A stretch of 64,000 nt of DNA from the NCBI RefSeq assembly GCF_001758225.1, contig NZ_MAST01000023.1, positions 153,541 through 217,540 on the forward strand. Reading direction: 5' to 3'. The translations under genes were made by a program, and so were the position numbers. This DNA comes from Humibacillus sp. DSM 29435. Lineage in GTDB: Bacteria; Actinomycetota; Actinomycetes; Actinomycetales; Dermatophilaceae. This document shows, one piece after another, positions 28,051-36,758 of this stretch. Numbering within the stretch: the stretch's first letter is position 1; each line of letters opens with the position of its first letter. A model generated the notes under the pieces. That model had not been told where the DNA came from. It saw only the letters and a list, made by a program, of their open reading frames with translations, and made no database searches.

Positions 28051-28739
28051 GCCGCCACCTCCGCTCTCGTTCTCTTCCTCGCGGACCGGCGCGTCGATGG
28101 GCGTCGCCGGATGACGTACTCGGCGACGGCGAGGTTGATGACCCACCCTGCGCCCAGGCTAAGGTCGGTGGTGAGCGTGTTGGCGCCGAAGACCCGGGCT
28201 CCGACGCCGAGGGTGAGCACCTGGGTACCGGCGCCGAGGGCGAGCGCGTAGGCGCGGGTCATCCAGGCCCTGTGACGGGCGACGTCACCCCGGCGGATCG
28301 CCGTGAAGCCGAGCACGATGCTGGCGGCCATGCTCGACCCGAACGCGAGCCGAAACGCGTAGGCCAGCTCGCCGGTGCCGGGCTGCCGGCGGTAGAACTG
28401 CGTCATCCACAGCGCCGAGAGCGCCACCGCCAGACCCAGCACCACCAGCACTCGCCCCGACGCCCGATGCCAGCCGGGCCAGCGCTGCCGGAACCGCGAA
28501 GAGAACTGGAACGCGCCGAGCACCGCATACGTGACGGCGCTGACGATGTGCACGACCACCGGCGCCGGTGAGGCGGTCATGCGGGAGTTCGCGGGCAGCA
28601 GGTGCGGGCCGCCGGCCAGCTCGACCAGCCGAAGCGAGCCGGCGATAGCGGGGATCACCACAAGGGCGCCGAGCGCGATGGGCACCCACCCGGTCGAGCG
28701 TGTCGACCGGGTGGGACGCGCTGGTGCGCGGGTGGTCAC
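28047..28739 (-). CDS. DUF2306-type integral membrane protein
   Basis: 230 residues from GTG 28739, which overlaps the upstream stop (GTGA). About six hydrophobic segments. The loop RFRQRWPGWHRASGR followed by VVLGLAVALSALWM, and the segment DVARHRAWMTRAYAL, match the DUF2306 pattern of conserved His/Arg-flanked helices related to haem-binding membrane proteins. A basic C-terminal tail follows. Function unknown. Confidence 0.8.
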   Translation of the reverse strand: MTTRAPARPTRSTRSTGWVPIALGALVVIPAIAGSLRLVELAGGPHLLPANSRMTASPAPVVVHIVSAVTYAVLGAFQFSSRFRQRWPGWHRASGRVLVVLGLAVALSALWMTQFYRRQPGTGELAYAFRLAFGSSMAASIVLGFTAIRRGDVARHRAWMTRAYALALGAGTQVLTLGVGARVFGANTLTTDLSLGAGWVINLAVAEYVIRRRPSTRRSARKRTRAEVAA

Positions 28740-29425
28740 TTCGCGCCGGCCGGGTCGAGCTGCGGGCTGACCAGGGCGGATGCCGGCTGGCGGGCGAGAA
28801 GGCGCTGCGAGCGCCACAGCGAGTAGCCGAGGCCGATGAGGGCGACGCCGGTGGGAATCGCGAACAGCCGTTCGTTGAGCTGCGGCAGCACGGCCCTCGC
28901 GGCGGTGGCGACGGCGGCACCGGCGAGGAGGACTGAGGCCCAGCGGGCGAGCACGTTGGCGCGGTAGAGGGCGATGCCGAAGAGCAGGCCGCCGCCGATG
29001 AAGCCGACGCCCATGACCGAGATGAGGGGCGCCATCAGGCCGATGTCACCACTGGCGTGCCCGCCGGTGGCCACCGCGAGCACGTCGGCGACGTAGGCGG
29101 GTGAGCTGTGCGCGATCGCCGGGAGCACGACCGCGCCCACGACCTCGACGCCCATCATGGCGAGGTAGCCGACGCTCAACAGTAGGTACGCGAGCAGGCC
29201 GAGCACGCCGATCTGCTTCACCTGGCGTAGGTACATCCCGGTGATGCCGACGAGAGACAGGCCGGCAAAGAGCACCTTCATGCCTTCGCGCACCTGCCAC
29301 TCGGTCGTGGTGGCGAAGGTGACGTCGAGGCTGGGGTGCTTGATCTGCACGGCGATGAACAGCAGCCCCCCGACGGCGGCGGCAACGCCTGCCGCCCGGG
29401 TGAGGTGGGTGGTGGTGACGGTCAT
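28736..29425 (-). CDS. Integral membrane protein, 229 aa
   Basis: The start ATG at 29425 follows AGGAG at 7-base spacing. Hydrophobic helices run through most of the protein (VAAAVGGLLFIAVQI, VLFAGLSLVGITG, GLLAYLLLSVGYLA, VGFIGGGLLFGIALY, TGVALIGLGYSLW). There is no catalytic motif. It is the first gene of the operon with DUF2306 and the 81-aa protein. It lies 157 bases downstream of the LuxR-family regulator and could be its target. Confidence 0.75.
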   Translation of the reverse strand: MTVTTTHLTRAAGVAAAVGGLLFIAVQIKHPSLDVTFATTTEWQVREGMKVLFAGLSLVGITGMYLRQVKQIGVLGLLAYLLLSVGYLAMMGVEVVGAVVLPAIAHSSPAYVADVLAVATGGHASGDIGLMAPLISVMGVGFIGGGLLFGIALYRANVLARWASVLLAGAAVATAARAVLPQLNERLFAIPTGVALIGLGYSLWRSQRLLARQPASALVSPQLDPAGAK

Positions 29426-29582
29426 GGCGGGCTCCTGGGTCGAGGTCTGCGGCGGGATCGCCGTGGTGTGACTCGAAGGTAGGAACCGAGGGGGTGAGCG
29501 GGCGTCACCCAACGATGTGACTGACGGGGTGAGATCCGGCCGCCGGTCGTCAGCCGCGTATCAGGCTCGTGCCGGCCGCCGG

Positions 29583-32345
29583 CTAGAGCAGGCCGTGCTC
29601 GCGGGCCCGGGCGACGGCTGCCCGGCGGTTGGTGACGCCCAGCTTGGTGAAGATGTGCTTGGTGTGGGTGCGCACCGTGTTGTGCGAGACAAAAAGCTCG
29701 CGGGCGATCTCGGGCGCGCTCAGCTCGCTGTCGAGCAGCCGCAGCACCTGCCGCTCGCGCTCGCTCAACGGCTCCACCATCGAGCCGGTGGGCCGCTTAT
29801 CAGAGCCACCCGGCCCGGCCCAAGTCGCGGATGCCGCTGACAGCACGAACCGCGCGTGGGCGCCGGCCACGCTGTGCTCTCGCAGGTCATGGAGCAGGCG
29901 CGTCATCGTCGGCCCCTTGTCGAGCAGCAGTCGCACCGAGGCCTCGGGTTCGGGGGCCTCGGCCAAGGCGCTGGCAAGGGTGTCGCGAGCGCCGGCCGAC
30001 TCACCCAGCGCGTCGTGGGCGAGGGCCAGCAGCATCCGGATCTCGAGGGTGCTGCCGGATCGTCCCTGCGTCTCGGCGGCGAGTTCAAGGCGGCCCAGCT
30101 GAACCACGACGGCCCGAACCGCGGCCGCGTCGGGCCGCTCCCGGTGCCGCGCCAAGACCAACCGTGCGAGGGTCAGCTCGTCGTACTCCCGCAGGTAGGT
30201 GGCGTCGTCGGACGCGGACACCCCCCGGTCGCGGGCCCAACCGTCGGCCTTTGCAAGGTTGCCGTGGCGGATCCAGACCCGAGCCCTCGTCGCCGCCACT
30301 GGGTGCACGTCGGGGTAGAAGCCGGGACGGTAGAGCTGCTCGGCCTGCTCGAGGAACCCGATCGCCCCGTCGAGGTCACCCTCGGTGTCGGCGACCCGGC
30401 CCATCGCCCTGAACCACCGGTAACGACTCTCCGTCACGCTGCCCCGCTCGACGAACTCCCTTGCTGCGTCGAGGTGTTGCTTGGCGGCCTCGAGGTCACC
30501 GGCCTCGCGGTCGAGCTCGCTCAGGGCCACGTGCAGCTCTGCGGTCGCCCGGGCCACCGGCTCGCCCGCACTTTCGGCTCGTGCCAGCGCAGTGGCGCAG
30601 AGCCGCCGGGCCGTGCCGGGTCGGCCCGCGACGCGCCACATGTCGGCCAGCAGCACCGTGCTGCTCAGCTCGTCAACGGCGTTCCCGGCAGCACGGAGGC
30701 TGGCCACCGCCTGCCCGAACGTCTCGATGGCTTCGGTCACGTCACCTCTGGCCCACGCCGCGAGCCCGAGGAAACCGGCCGCTCCCCCGCGGGCGGCGTG
30801 GTCGCCCGGCCCGGCCAGCTCGAGGGCGCGCCGGGCGTGTGCCGTCGTGCCCGCCACGTCGCCGCGGGCCTGGGCGAGCGAGGCCCGGTGCACGGCGATG
30901 GTGGCCGGCAGCGTGCGCAGGTCGTCGGTGTCGGCCCGCGGCGGCGACGAACCGGGCGGCTCGGCGAGAGCCAGCTCAGCGGCATCCAGCCAGGGTTCGA
31001 TGCCCTCGACGTCACCGGTGGCCATGAGCATGAACGCGTAGTACACGCTGAGCACCGGGCTGCGGCGCACGGCGTCTTCGGGCAGCGCCCGCAGCCACCC
31101 GATCAGCACCGACTCCTGCCGGTGACGCCGGATGGCCGGCACGGCGAGCTCGATGAGGTAGGTCGCGCGGTCGAGGTCGCGGGCCGCCAGCGCGTGCGTG
31201 ATCGCCTCGTCGGGCAGGTCGTGCTGCTCGAACCAGCGGCTGGCGCGTTGGTGCAGCCGCGGCACCAGCTCGGGCTGTTCGGCGGCCAGGCGGGCCCGCA
31301 GCACGTCGGCGAAGAGGTGGTGGAAGCGGAACCACTCCCGGCGATCATCGAGCGGCACGATGAACAGGTTGGCCCGCTCCAGCGTCACGAGCAGGTGGCT
31401 CCCGCCGTCACTGCCGGTGACGGTGTTGCCGGTGACTGCGTCACAGAGCGGCCCGGTGAAGCGGTCGAGCACCGCCGATCGCAGCAAGAAGTCGCGCACC
31501 GGGCCGGGTTGGTGCGCCAGCACCTCCTCGACGAGGTAGTCGACGACGTACCGGTCATCGCCGGCGAACCCGGCGATGAAACCCCCCACGTCGTCACGCC
31601 CCTGAAGCGAGAGCGCGACCAGCTGGAGGGCGGCGATCCACCCCTCCGTCCGCTCCTCCAACACGGCCACGTCGGCGCGGGCCAGGTGCAGGCCCGCCAC
31701 CGACTGCAGGTAGGCGGCGGCCTCGTCCGCGGTGAAGCGCAGGTCGGCCGCGCGAATCTCGACCAGCTCACGCCGCACCCTCATCCGCGAGAGCGGCAGA
31801 CCCGGGTCGGCGCGGGTGCTGACCACGACGTGCACCTGCGGCGGGAGGTGCTCCAGCAGAAAGGCCAGACCCTCCCCCACCTCGCGGCTCTCGGCCAGGT
31901 GGTAGTCGTCGAGCACGATCGTCATTGCGCGCTCGGCCCGCGCGAGCTCGTTGACCAGCGTCGTGAGCGCGGGCTCGGTAGCCGCTGCATCCTGTTCGAG
32001 CTGGGCTAGCGCCTTCGCGCCTGCTTCTGGGGCGGCGTTGCGGATGGCGGTGAGCACGTAGGTCCAGAAGGATGCCGGGTCGATGTCGCCGCGGTCGAGG
32101 GAGACCCACGCCACGGACGGCGTTTCGACCAACGCGGCGGCAGGCGTGGCGGCGGACCGTTCGACCGCCCTTCCGCCCAGCCAGGCGGCGAGCAGGGTCG
32201 ACTTGCCGAACCCGGCCGGGGCCGACACCAGCGTGAGCCTCGCCTCGGCGCCACGCCGTAGGCGCTCTAGCAGCCGCGGCCGCGGCACCAGACCCGGTCG
32301 CGGGCGCGGCACGTACAGCTTGGTGGCGATCACCGGTCGTGCCAT
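29583..32345 (-). CDS. LuxR-family transcriptional regulator (MalT/LAL type)
   Basis: 920 residues from ATG 32345 (MARPVIATKLYVP), the conserved opening of this class. Walker A is SAPAGFGKSTLLAAWL (residues about 50-65) in an STAND ATPase module with IVLDDYHL as Walker B. A long TPR-like helical region follows. The C-terminal LuxR helix-turn-helix is LSERERQVLRLL...ELFVSHNTVRTHTKHIFTKLGV. These are large signal-integrating activators. It probably controls the downstream membrane-protein operon. Segment 30900-31030 (the EPWLDAAELALAEP region) is duplicated as decayed fragments at 35970 and 37195. Confidence 0.92.
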   Translation of the reverse strand: MARPVIATKLYVPRPRPGLVPRPRLLERLRRGAEARLTLVSAPAGFGKSTLLAAWLGGRAVERSAATPAAALVETPSVAWVSLDRGDIDPASFWTYVLTAIRNAAPEAGAKALAQLEQDAAATEPALTTLVNELARAERAMTIVLDDYHLAESREVGEGLAFLLEHLPPQVHVVVSTRADPGLPLSRMRVRRELVEIRAADLRFTADEAAAYLQSVAGLHLARADVAVLEERTEGWIAALQLVALSLQGRDDVGGFIAGFAGDDRYVVDYLVEEVLAHQPGPVRDFLLRSAVLDRFTGPLCDAVTGNTVTGSDGGSHLLVTLERANLFIVPLDDRREWFRFHHLFADVLRARLAAEQPELVPRLHQRASRWFEQHDLPDEAITHALAARDLDRATYLIELAVPAIRRHRQESVLIGWLRALPEDAVRRSPVLSVYYAFMLMATGDVEGIEPWLDAAELALAEPPGSSPPRADTDDLRTLPATIAVHRASLAQARGDVAGTTAHARRALELAGPGDHAARGGAAGFLGLAAWARGDVTEAIETFGQAVASLRAAGNAVDELSSTVLLADMWRVAGRPGTARRLCATALARAESAGEPVARATAELHVALSELDREAGDLEAAKQHLDAAREFVERGSVTESRYRWFRAMGRVADTEGDLDGAIGFLEQAEQLYRPGFYPDVHPVAATRARVWIRHGNLAKADGWARDRGVSASDDATYLREYDELTLARLVLARHRERPDAAAVRAVVVQLGRLELAAETQGRSGSTLEIRMLLALAHDALGESAGARDTLASALAEAPEPEASVRLLLDKGPTMTRLLHDLREHSVAGAHARFVLSAASATWAGPGGSDKRPTGSMVEPLSERERQVLRLLDSELSAPEIARELFVSHNTVRTHTKHIFTKLGVTNRRAAVARAREHGLL

Positions 32346-32593
32346 GGCAGCCCCGTCCCAACGGCACCGCCACAAGGGAGGGTGCCGACGACCACGCTAG
32401 TCCCCGTGTCAGCCTCCCGACCCAAGCGAACGCAGCCCTGGCTACCGGGGCGCGCGTTCCGTCTCACCACCCGCGGAACCAACCCAGAGGCAGCTCAGTC
32501 TCGCCCCGCCGTACGTACCCGATGGGCCAAGGGGTCGGGTTCGCAGGCACCATGCCGCCACCGAAGCCCGGACACGTTCTGCTTGGCTCTGGG

Positions 32594-32745
32594 TCAGGGT
32601 CGTCGGAAGACGTCGTGGTGACCGACAGGCAACGCCAGCCATGGATGCCGTCGACGTTGACGAGCCCCAACCTTGCGCGGCCGTGCCGGCTGGCGAACGC
32701 AACTTCGCCTCGAGGACTACTCGGGCGCCCTCGGCCGACTTGGCC
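32594..32745 (-). pseudogene. Remnant of a RelE-type toxin gene
   Basis: The minus strand resembles the 3' half of the toxin gene at 36447-36758. Translated, FASRHGRARLGLVNVDGIHGWR aligns with FASPDGRATFEFVTVEGDVRLRWR, and the DNA shares CGTCGTGGT and GGCTGGCGAACG blocks. No start, N-terminus or antitoxin is left. The rest of 32346-32883 shows no gene. Confidence 0.65.
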
Positions 32746-32883
32746 CACAGTGAGTAGGCGATATGAGTGCCAGAGCACGGCTCCACCGAGACCCTGGGTG
32801 AGCGGCATCCGCCTGCAGAAGGTCTGACTGCGTTCGAGACCACCCCTCATAGGATGCGCCGACGGCGCGACGAGGTTGATGCA

Positions 32884-33240
32884 TCAAGGCGAGAGCGCGT
32901 GCTGCGCCACGGCGAAACGATCGCGCAGCGCTCGATCCAGCTCAGGCCACAAGGATTCCAAGGTTGACCACGTGATGTCCCGGTCGATCTGGTCGTACTG
33001 ATGAATGATCCAGTTCCGGTTCGCGACAACCCGTGCCCACGTGAGGCCAGCAGGTTCCGGCTCCCCAGCACGCCTCAGACGGTTGGCGGCCTCGCCGATC
33101 TTCATCATCAGCGAGTCCCCGGCCTCTTGGAGCAGCTCATCCTGGTTGTACTCCTCGCGACCGGCACTGACGATGAGCGAAGCCTTCGTGGGCCAATCTT
33201 GCACCTGCAGATACTCCTTGGCGGTGCGTGGATGCATCAC
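32884..33240 (-). CDS. hepT: HepT-like HEPN toxin
   Basis: 118 residues. RNWIIHQY near residue 75 exactly fits the Rx4HxY catalytic motif of HepT ribonuclease toxins. The rest is helical, as expected. The GTG start overlaps the MntA stop (GTGA), with the antitoxin first in the operon. In characterised pairs MntA transfers AMP to the HepT tyrosine and silences it. Full length. Confidence 0.88.
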   Translation of the reverse strand: MMHPRTAKEYLQVQDWPTKASLIVSAGREEYNQDELLQEAGDSLMMKIGEAANRLRRAGEPEPAGLTWARVVANRNWIIHQYDQIDRDITWSTLESLWPELDRALRDRFAVAQHALSP

Positions 33241-33701
33241 AGCGCGACCGAGTCACGAAAGATGACATCGTCGATCCCGGCCTTGAGTCCCCCGTAGGTG
33301 ACGAGGTCAACGGGCCGGTCGAGCACGCGCTCAAAGAGCTCTCGAAGATCGACCAGATCAGAGATGGTCGCTCCCTGCGGTGGGCGCACGAGGAGGTCGA
33401 CGTCCGAGTCCATCCTGCTCTGACCGCGGGCCACCGAACCGAAGAGGGCCAAATCGGTGAAGCCGCGCTCGGCCGCCAGCGCTTTGAGGATGGGCGTTGC
33501 GGCATCGATCAGGGTCTCGAGATCGACGGCGACACCCGTTTTGAGCTGCTGGCTGACGGCCGGCTGCGTGATGCCCAGTTCGCTGGCGATCTCGCGCTGG
33601 CTTGCACCGGTTGCGAGCATCGCTCGTAGAGCGAGAACGCGACGCAGTCGCGCCACGGTCTCCCCCGCTCGGGCCCTTTGGTACTCAGCGAGCATGGACA
33701 T
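33237..33701 (-). CDS. mntA: MntA-like nucleotidyltransferase antitoxin with N-terminal HTH
   Basis: 154 residues. Residues 15-55 form an XRE-type helix-turn-helix (GASQREIASELGITQPAVSQQL); MntA proteins commonly lack such a domain. The C-terminal part has GSVARGQSRMDSDVD, an exact GSx10DxD minimal nucleotidyltransferase motif, which adenylylates HepT. The start is ATG 33701 (AAGG 7 bases upstream); ATG 33695 is possible. The promoter-side palindrome ATAAGG-CAA-CCTTAT overlaps the start, as expected for autoregulation by the HTH domain. Confidence 0.87.
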   Translation of the reverse strand: MSMLAEYQRARAGETVARLRRVLALRAMLATGASQREIASELGITQPAVSQQLKTGVAVDLETLIDAATPILKALAAERGFTDLALFGSVARGQSRMDSDVDLLVRPPQGATISDLVDLRELFERVLDRPVDLVTYGGLKAGIDDVIFRDSVAL

Positions 33702-33801
33702 AAGGCAACCTTATCGCGACCAGGTGCGCCAAACTGAGATTGCTGTCGGCCGACAGCGCCTTCGCGCAGGCCTTCGCGGCGCTCTCGTGCTTCGCCTTCA
33801 T
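33685..33801 (-). CDS. Possible 38-aa ORF upstream of mntA
   Basis: A short frame, MKAKHESAAKACAKALSA..., overlaps the stop of another short frame by ATGA and overlaps the mntA start by 17 bases. The spacing is operon-like and the first half is a plausible amphipathic helix. There is no known family. It may be a leader peptide or a gene fragment. Confidence 0.3.
   Translation of the reverse strand: MKAKHESAAKACAKALSADSNLSLAHLVAIRLPYVHAR
33700..33714. promoter_or_regulatory. Palindrome at the mntA start
   Basis: ATAAGG-CAA-CCTTAT, with perfect 6-base arms, covers the ribosome site and first base of the mntA ATG. It is a likely operator for the HTH domain of MntA, but no other copy was seen. 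Confidence 0.5.
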
Positions 33802-33902
33802 GGGCTGTGTCCTTGGTCTGTGCGCCACTCCTCGGCGATCCGGTGGGCTGTGACGATGGCGGCCTGCTGGATAGTTTCGTCTCCGCCCTTCCTCATTGCC
33901 AC
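33798..33902 (-). CDS. Possible 34-aa ORF at the head of the mntA-hepT series
   Basis: GTG 33902 or ATG 33896, with AAAGGGG a few bases upstream. It encodes a mostly helical peptide (GGDETIQQAAIVTAHRIAEE) and its stop overlaps the next short frame by ATGA. No family is recognised. The chained overlaps argue for translation, but coding is not proven. Confidence 0.3.
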   Translation of the reverse strand: MAMRKGGDETIQQAAIVTAHRIAEEWRTDQGHSP

Positions 33903-34010
33903 CCCTTTCGAGTCCCCATCGGGCCTGACGTCCGCCACCATCCCGTTGCCCGCCGCGGCTCTGTGGAAAACTGCGGGGGTTGCTTCGCTGACGCGATTAG
34001 GTTTCGAGTC

Positions 34011-34148
34011 ATGGCGTACGGGATCGACACCGACAGCACCCCGGCCGCCATCTCGACCCTCGAGGTCGAGCTAACCAACGCCGTAAGCCTCGACTCGCGA
34101 GTCGTTCCTCCGCCCCCGAGTGCCACTGCGCCTCAGGGTGGCTCGTGA
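34011..34148 (+). CDS. Small protein (45 aa) coupled to a polymorphic toxin gene
   Basis: ATG at 34011 with TTAGG upstream. The product MAYGIDTDST... ends in a Pro-rich tail. Its TGA overlaps the GTG start of the toxin gene (GTGA), which supports real translation. In secreted-toxin loci the first small gene is often a type VII (ESX) partner or chaperone; that role is inferred from position only. Confidence 0.55.
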   Translation: MAYGIDTDSTPAAISTLEVELTNAVSLDSRVVPPPPSATAPQGGS

Positions 34149-35539
34149 TTCCGCGCGACACCGCCACCGTCGACCTTGCCGTGCCCGACGGCGACCCCGC
34201 GTCGATTCGAGCCGCGGCGCGCCGACTACGGCAGGTCGCCGACACCGGCCTGGCCACAGCCGGGGTTCGGGGCGAGGCAACCGGCGAACTGGCCGGAGTC
34301 TGGACGGGCTCGAGTGCTGCCGGGGCAGGCCGCGAGCTGTCGTCCCTTTCGCTGCGGGCCCGCACGGTGCTGCCGCTGGTCGACGACGGGGGCCGGGCAC
34401 TGGCCGCCTACGCCACCGCTCTCGAGACCGCCATCACCGCGGCCCGTGCCCTGTCGGGCCAGGCCCGGCGCGCGACCGACGAACAGCAACACACCCTGGC
34501 TCGTATCGACCTCACCCACGCGGCCGACCCGGTGCTGCACACAGCGGCCAGCACCCAGGCCGAGCGGGCTCACGCCACCGAGGTGAACGGCATCCACCGT
34601 CGATACGGCACCGCGATGGACGTTCTCACCGCCGCCGCCACCCGCTGCGCCCGCACCCTGGCCGGCCTCACGCCCAGCACCAGCGCGGCCAGCCCGATCC
34701 CAGTGGCCCCAACCTTGGACCCTTCCCTGGTCGATGACCTGCCTCTGGTGCGAGGCCAACTCGACGCCGCCGCGGCCTCGGGTGTTGGTCACGCGGCTCC
34801 ACCGGAGGAGTCGAGCTGGTACGACCCGGTGCTCAACGCTGCGGGTACCGCCGGCGCCTGGACGTACAACCACACTGCTGTCCCTCTGCTCAACGGAACG
34901 GCCAACGCCATCCAAGCCGGTGCCGAGCACCCCGAAGACCTGGCCCAGATGGCCTTCGGCACCGGCATGATGTTCATCGGCGCCGGCGGCGAGGTCGGCG
35001 GCTTCGCCCTCGATGCCACCGGAGTGGGGGCCGTCGCCGGGGTACCGATCAACGTCGCGGCTGCTGGCGCCGTCGTCGGCGGGATCGCCGCAGCCGGCTC
35101 GGGCGCCGGCCGGTTCATCCAACACGCCCGCGCCAATGACAACCTCCTCCTGCAAGAAGCCGAGGCTCCCAGGCCAGCACGGGGTGAAGCCGGTGAGCCG
35201 CTGCCCGACTCGATGCGCCCTGATGCAGCCGGCTCGACCTGGAAAGGCCGGGTTGCCATGAACCGGCAGGGCGATGTTTGGCAGGCCCCTGACAAGGTGG
35301 ACGGCGTGAGGGGACAACCAAAATTTGCAGACATGCTCCGAATCTGTGACCCCACCACTCGCTACCCGGGCGGCTACGTTCGCTTCTACAACCGGTACGG
35401 GCAGCCGATCAAGATCGACGGTCAGCCTGCCAAGAATCCCAAGATGGGCTCCGAGCCTGCCAAGGACTTTGACGACGGGACGCACTTCGAGATCAGGCCC
35501 GACGGGACGTTCGATCTACCTAAGGGATGGAAACCATGA
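34145..35539 (+). CDS. Polymorphic toxin, WXG/LXG-like N-terminus with C-terminal toxin domain
   Basis: 464 residues. The N-terminal 200 residues are Ala-rich helices with WTGSSAAGAG, like WXG100/ESX substrates. A hydrophobic Gly/Ala block (about 260-320) follows. The last 110 residues form a separate domain (GDVWQAPDKV, ICDPTTRYPGGYVRFYN, THFEIRPDGTFDLPKGW). That order of secretion module, translocation-like block and variable toxin is typical of contact-dependent toxins. The toxin activity is not recognised. The next gene overlaps by ATGA and is an immunity family, which supports the call. Confidence 0.75.
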   Translation: MIPRDTATVDLAVPDGDPASIRAAARRLRQVADTGLATAGVRGEATGELAGVWTGSSAAGAGRELSSLSLRARTVLPLVDDGGRALAAYATALETAITAARALSGQARRATDEQQHTLARIDLTHAADPVLHTAASTQAERAHATEVNGIHRRYGTAMDVLTAAATRCARTLAGLTPSTSAASPIPVAPTLDPSLVDDLPLVRGQLDAAAASGVGHAAPPEESSWYDPVLNAAGTAGAWTYNHTAVPLLNGTANAIQAGAEHPEDLAQMAFGTGMMFIGAGGEVGGFALDATGVGAVAGVPINVAAAGAVVGGIAAAGSGAGRFIQHARANDNLLLQEAEAPRPARGEAGEPLPDSMRPDAAGSTWKGRVAMNRQGDVWQAPDKVDGVRGQPKFADMLRICDPTTRYPGGYVRFYNRYGQPIKIDGQPAKNPKMGSEPAKDFDDGTHFEIRPDGTFDLPKGWKP

Positions 35540-35940
35540 TTCCTAGCTACGACGGAAAGACCATCGAGATCATCCGGCTCGACGGATCGGTCCAGCTATG
35601 GACCAGCGACAACTGGTACATCCACTTCGAGGCGCACCCTTGGTTGACAGTGCCAGGCACTTCACCGGTGCAGATCGACCCCGGAGACTCACCAGATCTG
35701 GACGCGGGCGAGGACTATCCGCCAGTGCCAGACGCCCTGACCCCTCTCATTGGCAAGACGATTCGCGCATTGCGCGTATCTGACGGTGGTGACCTTGACG
35801 TCAGTTTCGACGATGACTGCCGGCTCAGCGTGAAGTCCTCTGAGTTTCACGAGGCTTGGCAGCTCAGCGGACCGCGCGGGGAGATGGTGGTCTGTATGCC
35901 GGGGGGGAAGCTGGCGATCTGGGGCCCGCGCGACGACTGA
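35536..35940 (+). CDS. DUF6188-type immunity protein
   Basis: 134 residues from ATG 35536; it overlaps the toxin stop by ATGA, with AGGG about 9 bases upstream. The pattern is YDGKTIEIIRLDGSVQLW, IDPGD, IGKTIRALRVSDGGDLDVSFDDDCRLSV and PGGKLAIW, matching DUF6188 proteins found beside polymorphic toxins. It should bind and neutralise the upstream toxin in the cytoplasm. Confidence 0.8.
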   Translation: MIPSYDGKTIEIIRLDGSVQLWTSDNWYIHFEAHPWLTVPGTSPVQIDPGDSPDLDAGEDYPPVPDALTPLIGKTIRALRVSDGGDLDVSFDDDCRLSVKSSEFHEAWQLSGPRGEMVVCMPGGKLAIWGPRDD

Positions 35941-35969
35941 CGCAAGAACACCCGACCCGGAGTTCGGCC

Positions 35970-36030
35970 GGTCAGAAGCCAGCGCCCGCTCAGCGGCATC
36001 CAGCCACGGTTTGATCGCCCCGGCCATCTG
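35970..36030 (-). pseudogene. Fragment of the LuxR-family regulator gene
   Basis: The minus strand reads AIKPWLDAAERALAS, matching GIEPWLDAAELALAE of the regulator at 29583-32345, with near-identical DNA around CTCAGCGGCATCCAGCCA. Only about 60 bases are recognisable. The rest of 35941-36170 shows no gene. Confidence 0.6.
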
Positions 36031-36170
36031 CTGCTCGTCACGGTGACCTCGGGAGGGGCCAGGAGCAGATCCAGAGGTTTGCCGACGAGGATCGCTTCGA
36101 ATCTGGTCATGTCGTGCTCGTCGACGTCGTATCCCACCTCGGCCCGGGCCGCGCTGGCCCACTTCGCTGC

Positions 36171-36411
36171 GTGAAGGTCCACCCGAGCGCACTCAAACAC
36201 GGCATCTCCCCGGAGGACGTGATCCAGGCTGCAGAGTGGCCGCTGTGGATCGAACCTTTCGACGAGGACGGGCCGCCTGACCGGGAGTTGCGCCTCGGAT
36301 TCGATACCAGCGCGCCTACTGGAAACCGTGGTGCTGGTCTTCGAGGGCGGCGATGAGTTGATCATCCACGCCATGCCCGCTCGCGCGAAGTACGTGGACC
36401 TCCTGCCCTGA
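36171..36411 (+). pseudogene. Frameshifted small gene, probable toxin-like protein
   Basis: The GTG at 36171 opens a frame reading KVHPSALKHGISPEDVIQAAEWPLW and RELRLGFD. After a one-base shift near 36320 the neighbouring frame continues as LLETVVLVFEGGDELIIHAMPARAKYVDLLP and stops at 36411. Together they match small actinobacterial proteins with a KHG N-terminus and an IIHAMxARxKYxDLLP ending, often found in toxin-antitoxin settings. A single-base change would restore it. Confidence 0.7.
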
Positions 36412-36446
36412 TGACGTCGATCGATACTCGCGCCGCAGGCCTGGTG

Positions 36447-36758
36447 TCAGGGTCGTTTGAACACGTCGTGGTCACCGACTCGGCGCCAGCGTAGGCGAAC
36501 GTCACCTTCGACGGTCACGAACTCGAACGTGGCGCGACCGTCTGGGCTGGCGAACGACCATGTCATCTCGAGGATGCCTGGGGCGCCTTGAACCGACTTG
36601 ACGCGGAGCGACTGCGGCCATGGCGAAGCGGGGTCAATGGCATGCGCGTCACAGGCCGGGACGAACTTCGTCTTCAAGACGTCGAGGAACCGCTGTAGGT
36701 GCTCACGCTTGAGGCGGCGCACGTCTTTGTCGAAGGCCGGGGTCGTTTCGAACTTCAC
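36447..36758 (-). CDS. RelE/ParE-type toxin
   Basis: 103 residues. FETTPAFDKDVRRLKRE, a helix, and a C-terminal sheet with ILEMTWSFASPDGRATFEF and VRLRWRRVGDHDVF fit the RelE/ParE toxin fold, which acts on ribosome-bound mRNA or gyrase. The start overlaps the antitoxin stop by ATGA. A decayed relative lies at 32594-32745. Confidence 0.8.
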   Translation of the reverse strand: MKFETTPAFDKDVRRLKREHLQRFLDVLKTKFVPACDAHAIDPASPWPQSLRVKSVQGAPGILEMTWSFASPDGRATFEFVTVEGDVRLRWRRVGDHDVFKRP

